Of a DNA stretch of 5,633 nucleotides, positions 1-5,307 are shown in pieces. Both the position numbers and the translations under genes were made by a program. The DNA is from Actinomycetes bacterium (GTDB lineage Bacteria > Actinomycetota > Actinomycetes > Actinomycetales > Dermatophilaceae): NCBI GenBank assembly GCA_023451855.1, contig JAEXXY010000176.1, positions 1 through 5,633 on the forward strand. Reading direction: 5' to 3'. Position 1 is the first letter of the stretch. Each line of letters begins with the position of its first letter. A model generated the notes under the pieces. It saw nothing but the letters and a program-made list of their open reading frames with translations, ran no database searches and had not been told where the DNA came from.

Positions 1-705
1 ACCGTGGTCCTCGTCGACGACCACCGCCTCGTGCGCGCGGGTCTGCGCTCGGTTCTCGAGGCCGACGGAGTCAGAGTGGTCGGCGAGGCGGCCGACGGCA
101 GCGAGGCCGTGGCCGTCGTCCTCGACACGCGTCCCGACGTCGTCCTCATGGACCTGTCGATGCCAGGGGTCGACGGTGTCGAGGGCACCAGGCGGCTGCG
201 CGCGGCCGACGCGACCACGGGCTCGGTGGCCCCGATGCCGGTCGTCGTGCTCACCTCCTTCGCCGACGGTGAGCGGGTCCGGCAGGCGCTCGAGGCCGGC
301 GCCACCGGCTACCTGCTCAAGGACAGCGAGCCGGCCGACGTCCTCTCCGCCGTGCGAGCGGCGGCGCGCGGGCACGTGCCCATCGACCCACGCGTCGCGC
401 GGTCGCTGCTCCCGGCCGCGCACCGCCCGGACGCGTGGCACCAGGACGCGTCGCACCAGGACTCGCTGCACGCTGTCGCGGGCGCTTCTGGGTCCGCGGC
501 CGGCGGGCGTCCGGCGGGGCTGAGCGAGCGGGAGCGCGAGGTGCTCGTGCACGTCGCGCGCGGCATGGCGAACAAGCAGGTGGCGCGGGTTCTCGGCATC
601 AGCGAGCGCACGGTCAAGGTGCACCTGGGCAACGTGTTCCGGCGCATCGGCGTGGCCGACCGGACCTCGGCCGCGCTCTGGGCCCGCGACCACGGCCTGT
701 GCTGA
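1..705 (+). CDS. LuxR/NarL-family response regulator (5' partial)
   Basis: This is a DNA-binding response regulator of a two-component system; a sensor kinase, probably encoded to the left, would phosphorylate it. The frame is open from base 1. Family members normally have a few residues before the VLVDDH stretch, so the GTG at 4 is probably internal and the true start is outside the window. Numbering from that GTG, the receiver domain spans about residues 1-125, with acidic pair D5/D6, phospho-acceptor D50 in LMDLSMPG, switch residue T84 in VVLTSF and K106 in YLLKDS. A GerE/LuxR helix-turn-helix spans about 173-230, starting LSEREREVL and containing ISERTVKVHLGNVFRR. The interdomain linker is long (about 37 residues), rich in H, Q, D, A and G, and contains a small tandem repeat. 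All receiver switch residues are present, so the protein looks functional. Its targets are unknown; nothing ties it to the transporter downstream, which starts 171 bases later. Confidence 0.93.
   Translation, partial: TVVLVDDHRLVRAGLRSVLEADGVRVVGEAADGSEAVAVVLDTRPDVVLMDLSMPGVDGVEGTRRLRAADATTGSVAPMPVVVLTSFADGERVRQALEAGATGYLLKDSEPADVLSAVRAAARGHVPIDPRVARSLLPAAHRPDAWHQDASHQDSLHAVAGASGSAAGGRPAGLSEREREVLVHVARGMANKQVARVLGISERTVKVHLGNVFRRIGVADRTSAALWARDHGLC
438..467 (+). repeat. 15-bp tandem repeat in the regulator linker
   Basis: Two adjacent copies, GCACCAGGACGCGTC (438-452) and GCACCAGGACTCGCT (453-467), match at 12 of 15 positions. They encode the repeated HQDAS/HQDSL motif (residues 146-155) in the linker between receiver and DNA-binding domains. 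The unit length is a multiple of three, so gain or loss of a copy keeps the frame. Confidence 0.75.
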
Positions 706-709
706 AGGG

Positions 710-740
710 TTCCTCGGCCGGCGCTCGGAACGGCCGGGAA
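710..740 (+). terminator. possible hairpin terminator after the response regulator
   Basis: Left arm 710-720 (TTCCTCGGCCG) pairs with right arm 731-740 (CGGCCGGGAA), giving 10 base pairs with T714 bulged and a 10-nt loop. It begins 5 bases after the regulator stop, where a terminator would sit. No T-run follows, which is common for GC-rich actinobacterial hairpins but makes the call uncertain. CGGCCG is self-complementary, so alternative pairings exist. Confidence 0.4.
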
Positions 741-760
741 TGCCTGGTCGGGGCGACGGG

Positions 761-819
761 TTGACGCCTGACGGGATCGACTCGCCCGATTATGTCGATC
801 CCAACACGGCGTTATATCG
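761..819 (+). promoter_or_regulatory. candidate control region of the ABC importer operon: dyad and AT-rich repeats
   Basis: The region combines three elements. A perfect 9-bp inverted repeat, GGGATCGAC at 773-781 and GTCGATCCC at 794-802, is separated by 12 nt. A TTGACG at 761-766 resembles a -35 box. TTATGTCG (790-797) and TTATATCG (812-819) are near-identical direct repeats 22 bases apart, about two helical turns. This is the AT-richest patch in the area. The best -10-like match, GATTAT at 788-793, is 21 bases from TTGACG, longer than the usual 17-18, so I cannot fix the promoter. The dyad could be an operator or an untranslated-leader hairpin. I did not recognise a known riboswitch. Confidence 0.4.
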
Positions 820-862
820 TGCGCCGTCGACGCATCCCGCCCACCGACCAGCCATCCAGACC

Positions 863-868
863 AGGAAG
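863..868 (+). promoter_or_regulatory. ribosome binding site of the binding-protein gene
   Basis: AGGAAG lies 8 bases upstream of the ATG at 877. It is the clearest Shine-Dalgarno sequence in the window and supports that start codon. Confidence 0.75.
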
Positions 869-876
869 TCCCACCC

Positions 877-1686
877 ATGCGCTCGAGGTCCGCCCTCACC
901 GTCCTGCTCGTCACCCTCCTGACCGCGGTGCTCGCCGCGTGCAGCTCGACCTCGGGCGGCGGTTCCGACCTGCAGGCTGTCAAGGACGCCAAGGTCCTGA
1001 AGGTCGGGACCGAGGGCACGTACTCGCCCTTCTCCTTCCACGACCCGAAGACCAACGCCCTCACCGGCTACGACGTCGAGGTCGCCAAGGCCGTCGCCGA
1101 CAAGCTCGGCGTCAAGGTCGAGTACGTCGAGACCCCGTGGGACGCGATCTTCGCCGGCCTCACCTCCAAGCGCTTCGACGTCGTCGTCAACCAGGTGACG
1201 AAGAATCCCGAGCGCGCCGGCCTCTACGGCCTGTCCTCGACGTACACGTGGTCCGAGGGCGTCATCGCGACGCGCGCCGACGACGCGTCGATCACCTCGC
1301 TGGCCGGCCTCAAGGGCAAGAAGTCCGCGCAGAGCCTCACGAGCAACTGGGCGCAGGTCGCCAAGGAGGCCGGTGCCCAGGTCGAGTCGGTCGAGGGCTT
1401 CACTCAGGCCGTCACCCTGCTCAAGCAGAAGCGCGTCGACGCCACGGTCAACGACAGCCTCGCCGTCCTCGACTACCAGAAGTCGACGGGTGACCAGGGC
1501 GTCAAGATCGCCGCGAAGACCGGCGACGTCTCCGAGCAGGTCGTCGCCACCCGCAAGGGCTCCGACCTCGTCGCCGCGATCGACAAGGCGCTGGCCGAGC
1601 TCAAGGCCGACGGCACGCTGAAGAAGCTGTCGGAGAAGTACTTCGGCTCCGACGTGTCGGTCAAGGCCGCCGCGTCCGCCTCCTGA
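877..1686 (+). CDS. polar amino acid ABC transporter substrate-binding lipoprotein (cystine-binding type)
   Basis: This is the extracellular, membrane-anchored binding protein of an amino acid ABC importer (solute-binding protein family 3), 269 aa. A lipoprotein signal peptide is clear: basic MRSRS, hydrophobic stretch 6-20, and lipobox LAAC with the lipidated cysteine at C22, followed by a Ser/Gly-rich tether. The mature part has family landmarks: GTEGTYSPFSF (44-54), LTGYDVEVAKAVA (62-74), W88D, DVVVNQVTKNPER (101-113; R113 lies where family members bind the ligand carboxylate), D193 (position of the conserved aspartate that binds the ligand amino group), and a C-terminal LSEKYFGSDVS. EGTYxPFSF, the NQVT stretch and LSEKxFGxDV closely resemble E. 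coli FliY/TcyJ, the L-cystine-binding protein, as recalled. Class is certain; cystine or a related sulfur amino acid as ligand is an inference, supported by metB nearby. It is the first gene of the operon, followed by permease and ATPase. Confidence 0.95.
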   Translation: MRSRSALTVLLVTLLTAVLAACSSTSGGGSDLQAVKDAKVLKVGTEGTYSPFSFHDPKTNALTGYDVEVAKAVADKLGVKVEYVETPWDAIFAGLTSKRFDVVVNQVTKNPERAGLYGLSSTYTWSEGVIATRADDASITSLAGLKGKKSAQSLTSNWAQVAKEAGAQVESVEGFTQAVTLLKQKRVDATVNDSLAVLDYQKSTGDQGVKIAAKTGDVSEQVVATRKGSDLVAAIDKALAELKADGTLKKLSEKYFGSDVSVKAAASAS

Positions 1687-1706
1687 CCCGGCGGCCGGCG
1701 ACGACC

Positions 1707-1760
1707 GTGCCGACCCCGATGACGACCCCGATGCCGACCCCCACGTCGAGCGCCTCGTGA
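1707..1760 (+). CDS. possible 17-codon leader mini-ORF overlapping the permease start
   Basis: A GTG at 1707 (or ATG at 1719) opens a short frame that reads MPTPMTTPMPTPTSSAS and stops at the TGA at 1758-1760. That stop overlaps the permease start as GTGA (1757-1760), the arrangement used for translational coupling. Neither this frame nor the permease has a strong Shine-Dalgarno sequence. The peptide arises from a 12-bp tandem repeat and may be fortuitous, since GC-rich DNA often stays open for this length. It may never be translated. Confidence 0.2.
   Translation: MPTPMTTPMPTPTSSAS
1710..1745 (+). repeat. three tandem copies of a 12-bp unit between binding protein and permease
   Basis: The copies are CCGACCCCGATG (1710-1721), ACGACCCCGATG (1722-1733) and CCGACCCCCACG (1734-1745). 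Copies 1 and 2 differ at one base; copy 3 differs from copy 1 at two. They fill half of the 70-base gap between the binding-protein stop and the permease start. The unit preserves reading frame in every frame. Confidence 0.75.
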
Positions 1761-2425
1761 ACGACCAGACCGTCCAGCTCATCCTCGACTCGCTCGGGCC
1801 CCTGCTGCGCGCGACCGTCACGGCGACGATCCCGCTCACCCTCATCAGCTTCGTGCTCGGGCTCGTGGTGGCGCTCGCCGTCGCGTTGATGCGCCTGTCG
1901 AAGGTGCGCGTCGTGTCGGGCATCGCCCGCGTCTACGTCTCGATCATCCGCGGCACGCCGCTGCTGCTGCAGCTGTTCATCATCTACTACGGCCTGCCCT
2001 CGCTCGGCGTCAGCTTCGACCCGTTCCCGGCGGCGATCCTCGCCTTCACCCTCAACGTCGGCGGCTACGCCGCGGAGATCATCCGCTCGGCGATCCTGTC
2101 GGTGCCCAAGGGGCAGTGGGAGGCCGCGTCGACGGTCGGCATGGGCTACGTGACGACGCTGCGACGCGTCGTCCTGCCGCAGGCGGCGCGCACCGCGATC
2201 CCGCCGCTGTCCAACACCCTCATCTCCCTCGTCAAGGACACCTCGCTGGCCTCGACGATCCAGGTGACCGAGCTGCTCCGCGTCGCCCAGGAGGCCGCGG
2301 CCCCGACGTACCAGTTCTTCGCGCTGTACAGCGTCGCCGCGGTCTACTACTGGGTCGTCTGCCTCGTGCTGTCCATCGGGCAGGCCCGGCTCGAGGAACG
2401 TCAGAACAGGTACGTGGCCGCATGA
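1757..2425 (+). CDS. amino acid ABC transporter permease (HisM/YecS type)
   Basis: This is the inner-membrane channel subunit of the importer, 222 aa, a usual length for the His/Glu/Gln/Arg permease family; it would normally act as a homodimer. Hydrophobic segments are visible at about 17-45, 60-84, 89-109, 148-166 and 187-207. Landmarks are IIRGTPLLLQLFIIYYGLP (63-81) and the cytoplasmic EAA loop at about 122-141 (EAASTVGM then VVLPQA), which docks on the ATPase. ISLVKDTSLASTIQV (156-170) is typical of the family and near-identical in E. coli YecS (TcyL), as recalled. The GTG at 1757 is chosen because the N-terminus NDQTVQLILDSL aligns with the YecS start and no in-frame start codon lies close upstream; only a weak GAG (1748-1750) precedes it. 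Its stop overlaps the ATPase start as ATGA. Confidence 0.94.
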   Translation: MNDQTVQLILDSLGPLLRATVTATIPLTLISFVLGLVVALAVALMRLSKVRVVSGIARVYVSIIRGTPLLLQLFIIYYGLPSLGVSFDPFPAAILAFTLNVGGYAAEIIRSAILSVPKGQWEAASTVGMGYVTTLRRVVLPQAARTAIPPLSNTLISLVKDTSLASTIQVTELLRVAQEAAAPTYQFFALYSVAAVYYWVVCLVLSIGQARLEERQNRYVAA

Positions 2426-3219
2426 CCGACCAGCCCACCGCCCCGACAACCCCGGACCCGACGCGTCCGCTCGTGTCGGTCACCGGCCTCGCCAAGGCGT
2501 TCGGCGAGCACGAGGTGCTCCGGTCCGTCGACTTCGAGGTGCCGGCCGGCAGCGTCACCGTCGTCATCGGGCCGTCCGGCTCGGGCAAGACGACGCTGCT
2601 GCGCTCGCTCAACGCCCTCGACGTCGCGGACGCCGGTGTCGTGCGCATCGGTGAGGTCGAGGTGGACTTCGGCGCGCGTCCGGTGACCAAGCGGCAGGTC
2701 GCCGACCTGCGGGCCCGCAGCGGCATGGTCTTCCAGGCCCACAACCTCTTCCCGCACCTGACGGTCCTGCAGAACGTCACGTCGGGGCCCGTGCTCGTGC
2801 AGGGCCGCGACCGGTCGGTGGCCGAGCGCGAGGGGCGCGAGCTGCTCTCGCTCGTCGGGCTCGCCGAGAAGGCCGACGCCTACCCCTACCAGCTCTCCGG
2901 CGGACAGCAGCAACGCGTCGGCATCGCCCGGGCCCTCGCGATCCGGCCCGAGCTGATGCTCTTCGACGAGCCGACGTCGGCCCTCGACCCCGAGCTCGTC
3001 GGCGAGGTGCTCACGGTCATGAAGAACCTTGCGGCACAAGGCTGGACGATGGTCGTCGTGACGCACGAGATCCGGTTCGCGCAGCAGGTCGCCGACCAGG
3101 TGCTCTTCATGGACGGCGGGGTCGTCGTCGAGCGGGGGACCCCCGCCGAGGTGCTGACGCGTCCGGCCACCGAACGTGCCCGGCAGTTCCTGCACCGCAT
3201 CCTCGACCCGCTCGACTGA
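2422..3219 (+). CDS. amino acid ABC transporter ATP-binding protein
   Basis: This is the cytoplasmic ATPase that powers the importer, 265 aa. All nucleotide-binding motifs are intact: Walker A GPSGSGKTT (50-58), Q-loop Q105 in VFQAHNLFPH, ABC signature LSGGQQQR (158-165), Walker B LMLFDEP with catalytic E183, D-loop SALD (186-189), and switch H215 in VVTHE. LDPELVGEVL and the LFPHLTVL stretch are typical of polar amino acid importers, and the overall match to E. coli YecC (TcyN) is close, as recalled. The start is the ATG at 2422, overlapping the permease stop by four bases (ATGA), so coupled translation is likely; any AACAGG at 2405-2410 is a weak ribosome site. The frame is open further upstream, but that part lies antiparallel in logic to the permease coding frame and gives a non-family protein. 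A proline- and threonine-rich N-terminal tail (about 1-16) precedes the domain. Confidence 0.95.
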   Translation: MTDQPTAPTTPDPTRPLVSVTGLAKAFGEHEVLRSVDFEVPAGSVTVVIGPSGSGKTTLLRSLNALDVADAGVVRIGEVEVDFGARPVTKRQVADLRARSGMVFQAHNLFPHLTVLQNVTSGPVLVQGRDRSVAEREGRELLSLVGLAEKADAYPYQLSGGQQQRVGIARALAIRPELMLFDEPTSALDPELVGEVLTVMKNLAAQGWTMVVVTHEIRFAQQVADQVLFMDGGVVVERGTPAEVLTRPATERARQFLHRILDPLD

Positions 3220-3223
3220 GGTC

Positions 3224-3300
3224 TCAGGACTGCCACGGCTCAGGATCGGACGGCGGGACCAGACGGCTCAGGACCGGGTCAGGACCGGGTCAGGACCGAG
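3224..3300. repeat. degenerate 11-bp repeats at the convergent junction
   Basis: Three adjacent 11-bp units, TCAGGACCGGG (3268-3278), TCAGGACCGGG (3279-3289) and TCAGGACCGAG (3290-3300), are preceded by looser copies at 3240-3250 (TCAGGATCGGA) and 3224-3234 (TCAGGACTGCC). ACGGCTCAGGA also recurs at 3235-3245 and 3263-3273. The array fills the gap between the ATPase stop and the hydrolase stop and extends into the last hydrolase codons. Each TCA reads TGA on the minus strand, and the three adjacent copies place stops in all three minus frames. GACC/GGTC halves allow short hairpins, so a weak bidirectional terminator is possible, but there is no T-run. Confidence 0.7.
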
Positions 3301-4009
3301 TCAGCAGGCCGGATCGCTCGAGCGCGCGCTCGACGATCGTCGCCAGGTCGGCGTAGCCCCGGTCGTTCGGGTGGAACCGGTCGGAGGCGAGGCGCCCCCG
3401 CCACGAGCGCGGCCCCTCGCGGCGGAGGTCGACGAGCACGAGGCGTCCCGCCTCTGCGCGCTCGCGGAGCATGGCGTCGATGGCCCGCGCCTCGTGGCGC
3501 GGGTTGGGCAGGTTCGACACGACCGCGTGCTCGGGGAGCAGGTCGAGCATCCGGCCGAAGCGCTCGACGAGCGAGCGGCGGTGGCGACGCAGCACGATGT
3601 CGTTCGAGCCGATGAGGACCGTGACGAGTGCCGCCGGGCTCTCCGTGGTGCTCAGCGCCTCGAGCACCGGCAGCTGCCGGTCGAGCACGTCCTCGACGCG
3701 CGCGCCGTTGACGCCGAGGTTGACGACGCGGTGGTCCCAGCCGCGCCGGGTGAGGCGGTCGTCGAGCTGTCCGACCCAGCCACGGTCGGGCGCGCTCGCG
3801 CCGATGCCTTGCGTCATGGAGTCGCCGAGGGCCACCCACAGCGGCTCGCGGCCGGACGCGGCCATCCGGTTGTGCGTCTCCCACCACGTGGCGTAGGGCT
3901 GCACCTGCTCCTGCACGAGGCGCACGGCGGGGACGACGGCCGACAACGTCGAGAGCACCGGCCCCCGGGGTCGGTGGCTGTGGTTCGAGTAGGCGAAGTC
4001 GGACCCCAC
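3290..4009 (-). CDS. SGNH/GDSL-family hydrolase
   Basis: This is a predicted serine esterase or lipase-like hydrolase, 239 aa from the GTG at 4009. The four SGNH blocks are present: block I ALGDSMTQGIGA with nucleophile S64, block II NLGVNG (97-102) giving the oxyanion glycine, block III IGSND with N136, and block V SDRFHPND with D210 and H213. There is no signal peptide, so it should be cytosolic. A region of about 57 residues precedes block I; it includes QPYATWWETHN, a type seen before block I in actinobacterial relatives as recalled. The start is uncertain: no good ribosome site precedes 4009, and the GTG at 3958 (V18) gives a 222-aa protein that keeps all blocks. The gene converges on the transporter operon and diverges from metB. 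Substrate is unknown; acyl or acetyl ester hydrolysis is the family expectation. Confidence 0.9.
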   Translation of the reverse strand: MGSDFAYSNHSHRPRGPVLSTLSAVVPAVRLVQEQVQPYATWWETHNRMAASGREPLWVALGDSMTQGIGASAPDRGWVGQLDDRLTRRGWDHRVVNLGVNGARVEDVLDRQLPVLEALSTTESPAALVTVLIGSNDIVLRRHRRSLVERFGRMLDLLPEHAVVSNLPNPRHEARAIDAMLRERAEAGRLVLVDLRREGPRSWRGRLASDRFHPNDRGYADLATIVERALERSGLLTRS

Positions 4010-4059
4010 GCCGGCAGCATCTCAGAGGTGCAGTTGAGGTCACGGGAGAATGCGCTGCA

Positions 4060-4090
4060 CCCACAGGTGGGCGGTCGGGGCGCTGGCGCC
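4060..4090 (+). promoter_or_regulatory. paired short dyads upstream of metB (candidate operator)
   Basis: Two 12-bp dyads lie side by side in the divergent intergenic region: CCCACAGGTGGG (4060-4071, arms of 5 around AG) and GGCGCTGGCGCC (4079-4090, arms of 5 around TG). Their centres are 19 bases apart, and they end 6 bases before the proposed -10 box. They do not share a sequence, and dyads this short arise by chance in GC-rich DNA, so this is a weak call. Confidence 0.25.
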
Positions 4091-4096
4091 AGGGCA

Positions 4097-4102
4097 TAGG
4101 CT
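4097..4102 (+). promoter_or_regulatory. candidate -10 box for a leaderless metB transcript
   Basis: TAGGCT fits the actinobacterial TAnnnT -10 pattern and ends 7 bases before the A of the metB ATG at 4110, the distance expected if transcription starts at the start codon itself. No good -35 is visible (4074-4079 is GTCGGG). An AGG at 4098-4100 could instead act as a weak ribosome site with 9-base spacing, so a leadered transcript from further upstream is also possible. Confidence 0.45.
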
Positions 4103-4109
4103 CGTGCCC

Positions 4110-5288
4110 ATGTCTGACGAGCACGGCTTCTCCACACGCGCCATCCACGCCGGCCAGGAGGCCGACGCGTCGACCGGGGCGGTCGTCACCCCGATCTACC
4201 AGGTGTCGACGTACAAGCAGGACGGCATCGGCGGCTTCCGGGGCGGCTACGAGTACAGCCGGTCGGCCAACCCGACCCGCACCGCCCTCGAGGAGTGCAT
4301 CGCCGCGCTCGAGGGCGGCAGCCGTGGCTTCGCCTTCGCCTCGGGCCTCGCGGGCCAGGACACCGTCGCGCGCGCCCTGCTGCTGCCCGGCGACCACGTC
4401 GTCGTGCCCGACGACGCGTACGGCGGCACGTACCGCTACTTCAACAAGGTGGCCGGACCCCAGGGCATCGAGCACTCGATCGCGCACATGGGCGACCTCG
4501 AGGCGGTGCGGGCCGCGATCCGTCCCGGGCAGACGAAGATGGTGTGGGTCGAGACGCCTACCAACCCGCTCCTCGGCATCGCCGACATCGAGGCCATCGC
4601 CGCCATCGCCCACGAGGCCGGTGCCGCGCTCGTCGTCGACAACACCTTCGCCACCGCCTACCTGCAGAGCCCCATCGCGCTCGGGGCCGACATCGTCACG
4701 CACTCCACGACGAAGTACTCCGGGGGCCACAGCGACGTCGTCGGTGGCGCCGTCGTCACCCGCGCGGACATCACGGTGCCCGGCATGACCGACGCCGAGG
4801 ACCGGATCGCCTTCCACCAGAACAGCATCGGCGGCGTCGCCGGGCCGTTCGACTCGTGGCTCACGCTGCGCGGCCTCAAGACCCTCGCCGTGCGCATGGA
4901 GCGCCACTGCGACAACGCCGAGAAGGTCGTGGAGTTCCTCCAGGGCCACGACGGCGTCTCGCAGGTGCTCTACCCGGGCCTGCCCGGCCACGCGAACCAC
5001 GACGTCGCCGCGCGCCAGATGAAGCGCTTCGGTGGCATGGTCAGCTTCCGGATGCGCCGGGGCGAGGACGCCGCCGTCAAGGCCTGCGCGGCCGTGAACC
5101 TCTGGACGCTCGGGGAGTCCCTCGGCGGTGTCGAGTCGCTCATCGAGCACCCGGGCCGGATGACGCACGCGAGCGTCGCCGGCACCGAGCTCGAGGTGCC
5201 GGGCGACCTCATCCGCCTGTCGGTCGGCATCGAGGACGTCGACGACCTCATCGACGACCTCCGCGAGGCGCTCGACATCCACGGCTGA
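4110..5288 (+). CDS. metB: cystathionine gamma-synthase/gamma-lyase (PLP-dependent, MetB type)
   Basis: This is a cytosolic PLP enzyme of the Cys/Met metabolism family, 392 aa, full length. Cystathionine gamma-synthase joins cysteine to an activated homoserine ester; the lyase splits cystathionine to cysteine, 2-oxobutyrate and ammonia. Visible residues: Y49 and R51 in YEYSRSANPTR (phosphate contacts from the partner subunit), SGLAG (78-82), Y104 in DDAYGGT (stacks on PLP), D177 in VVDNTF (pyridine nitrogen), K202 in HSTTKYSGGHSD (Schiff base), and R369 in IRLSVGIED (substrate carboxylate). ESLGGVESLIEHP (336-348) carries E346 where gamma-lyases have a glutamate and E. coli MetB a serine; actinobacterial MetB proteins share it, so direction cannot be settled. 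The ATG at 4110 is chosen over an open-frame ATG at 4050 because SDEHGFSTRAIHAG is the normal family N-terminus. glmL follows after 19 bases. Confidence 0.95.
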   Translation: MSDEHGFSTRAIHAGQEADASTGAVVTPIYQVSTYKQDGIGGFRGGYEYSRSANPTRTALEECIAALEGGSRGFAFASGLAGQDTVARALLLPGDHVVVPDDAYGGTYRYFNKVAGPQGIEHSIAHMGDLEAVRAAIRPGQTKMVWVETPTNPLLGIADIEAIAAIAHEAGAALVVDNTFATAYLQSPIALGADIVTHSTTKYSGGHSDVVGGAVVTRADITVPGMTDAEDRIAFHQNSIGGVAGPFDSWLTLRGLKTLAVRMERHCDNAEKVVEFLQGHDGVSQVLYPGLPGHANHDVAARQMKRFGGMVSFRMRRGEDAAVKACAAVNLWTLGESLGGVESLIEHPGRMTHASVAGTELEVPGDLIRLSVGIEDVDDLIDDLREALDIHG

Positions 5289-5307
5289 CCCCGGCACGCT
5301 CTGCTGC

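Noticed and set aside
706..876. SAM or other sulfur riboswitch upstream of the importer
   Set aside because: I can see one simple dyad but no multi-helix junction or recognisable conserved core.
740..922. Short plus-strand frame (60 codons) spanning the importer upstream region
   Set aside because: No ribosome site, overlaps the binding-protein signal sequence in another frame, and reads as Pro/Ser-rich filler.
1688..1698. CCGGC/GCCGG hairpin after the binding-protein stop
   Set aside because: A one-base loop is sterically impossible, and opening it leaves a stem too short to matter.
790..1923. A 377-codon minus-strand frame antisense to the binding protein and permease
   Set aside because: Antisense shadow with biased composition and no recognisable domain, while the plus strand carries an unmistakable lipoprotein and permease.
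2116..2421. Upstream extension of the ATPase frame
   Set aside because: It overlaps the well-conserved permease in another frame and reads as Arg/Gly/Pro-rich nonsense. The ATG at 2422 gives the normal ATPase length.
3216..3227. CTGAG-GT-CTCAG inverted repeat over the ATPase stop as a terminator
   Set aside because: The arms are only 5 bp with a 2-nt loop and no T-run, too weak to form a stable terminator hairpin.
4050..4109. Earlier in-frame ATG for metB
   Set aside because: The extra 20 residues do not match the family N-terminus, and the region holds the likely promoter. SDEHGFSTRAIHAG from 4110 is the expected start.
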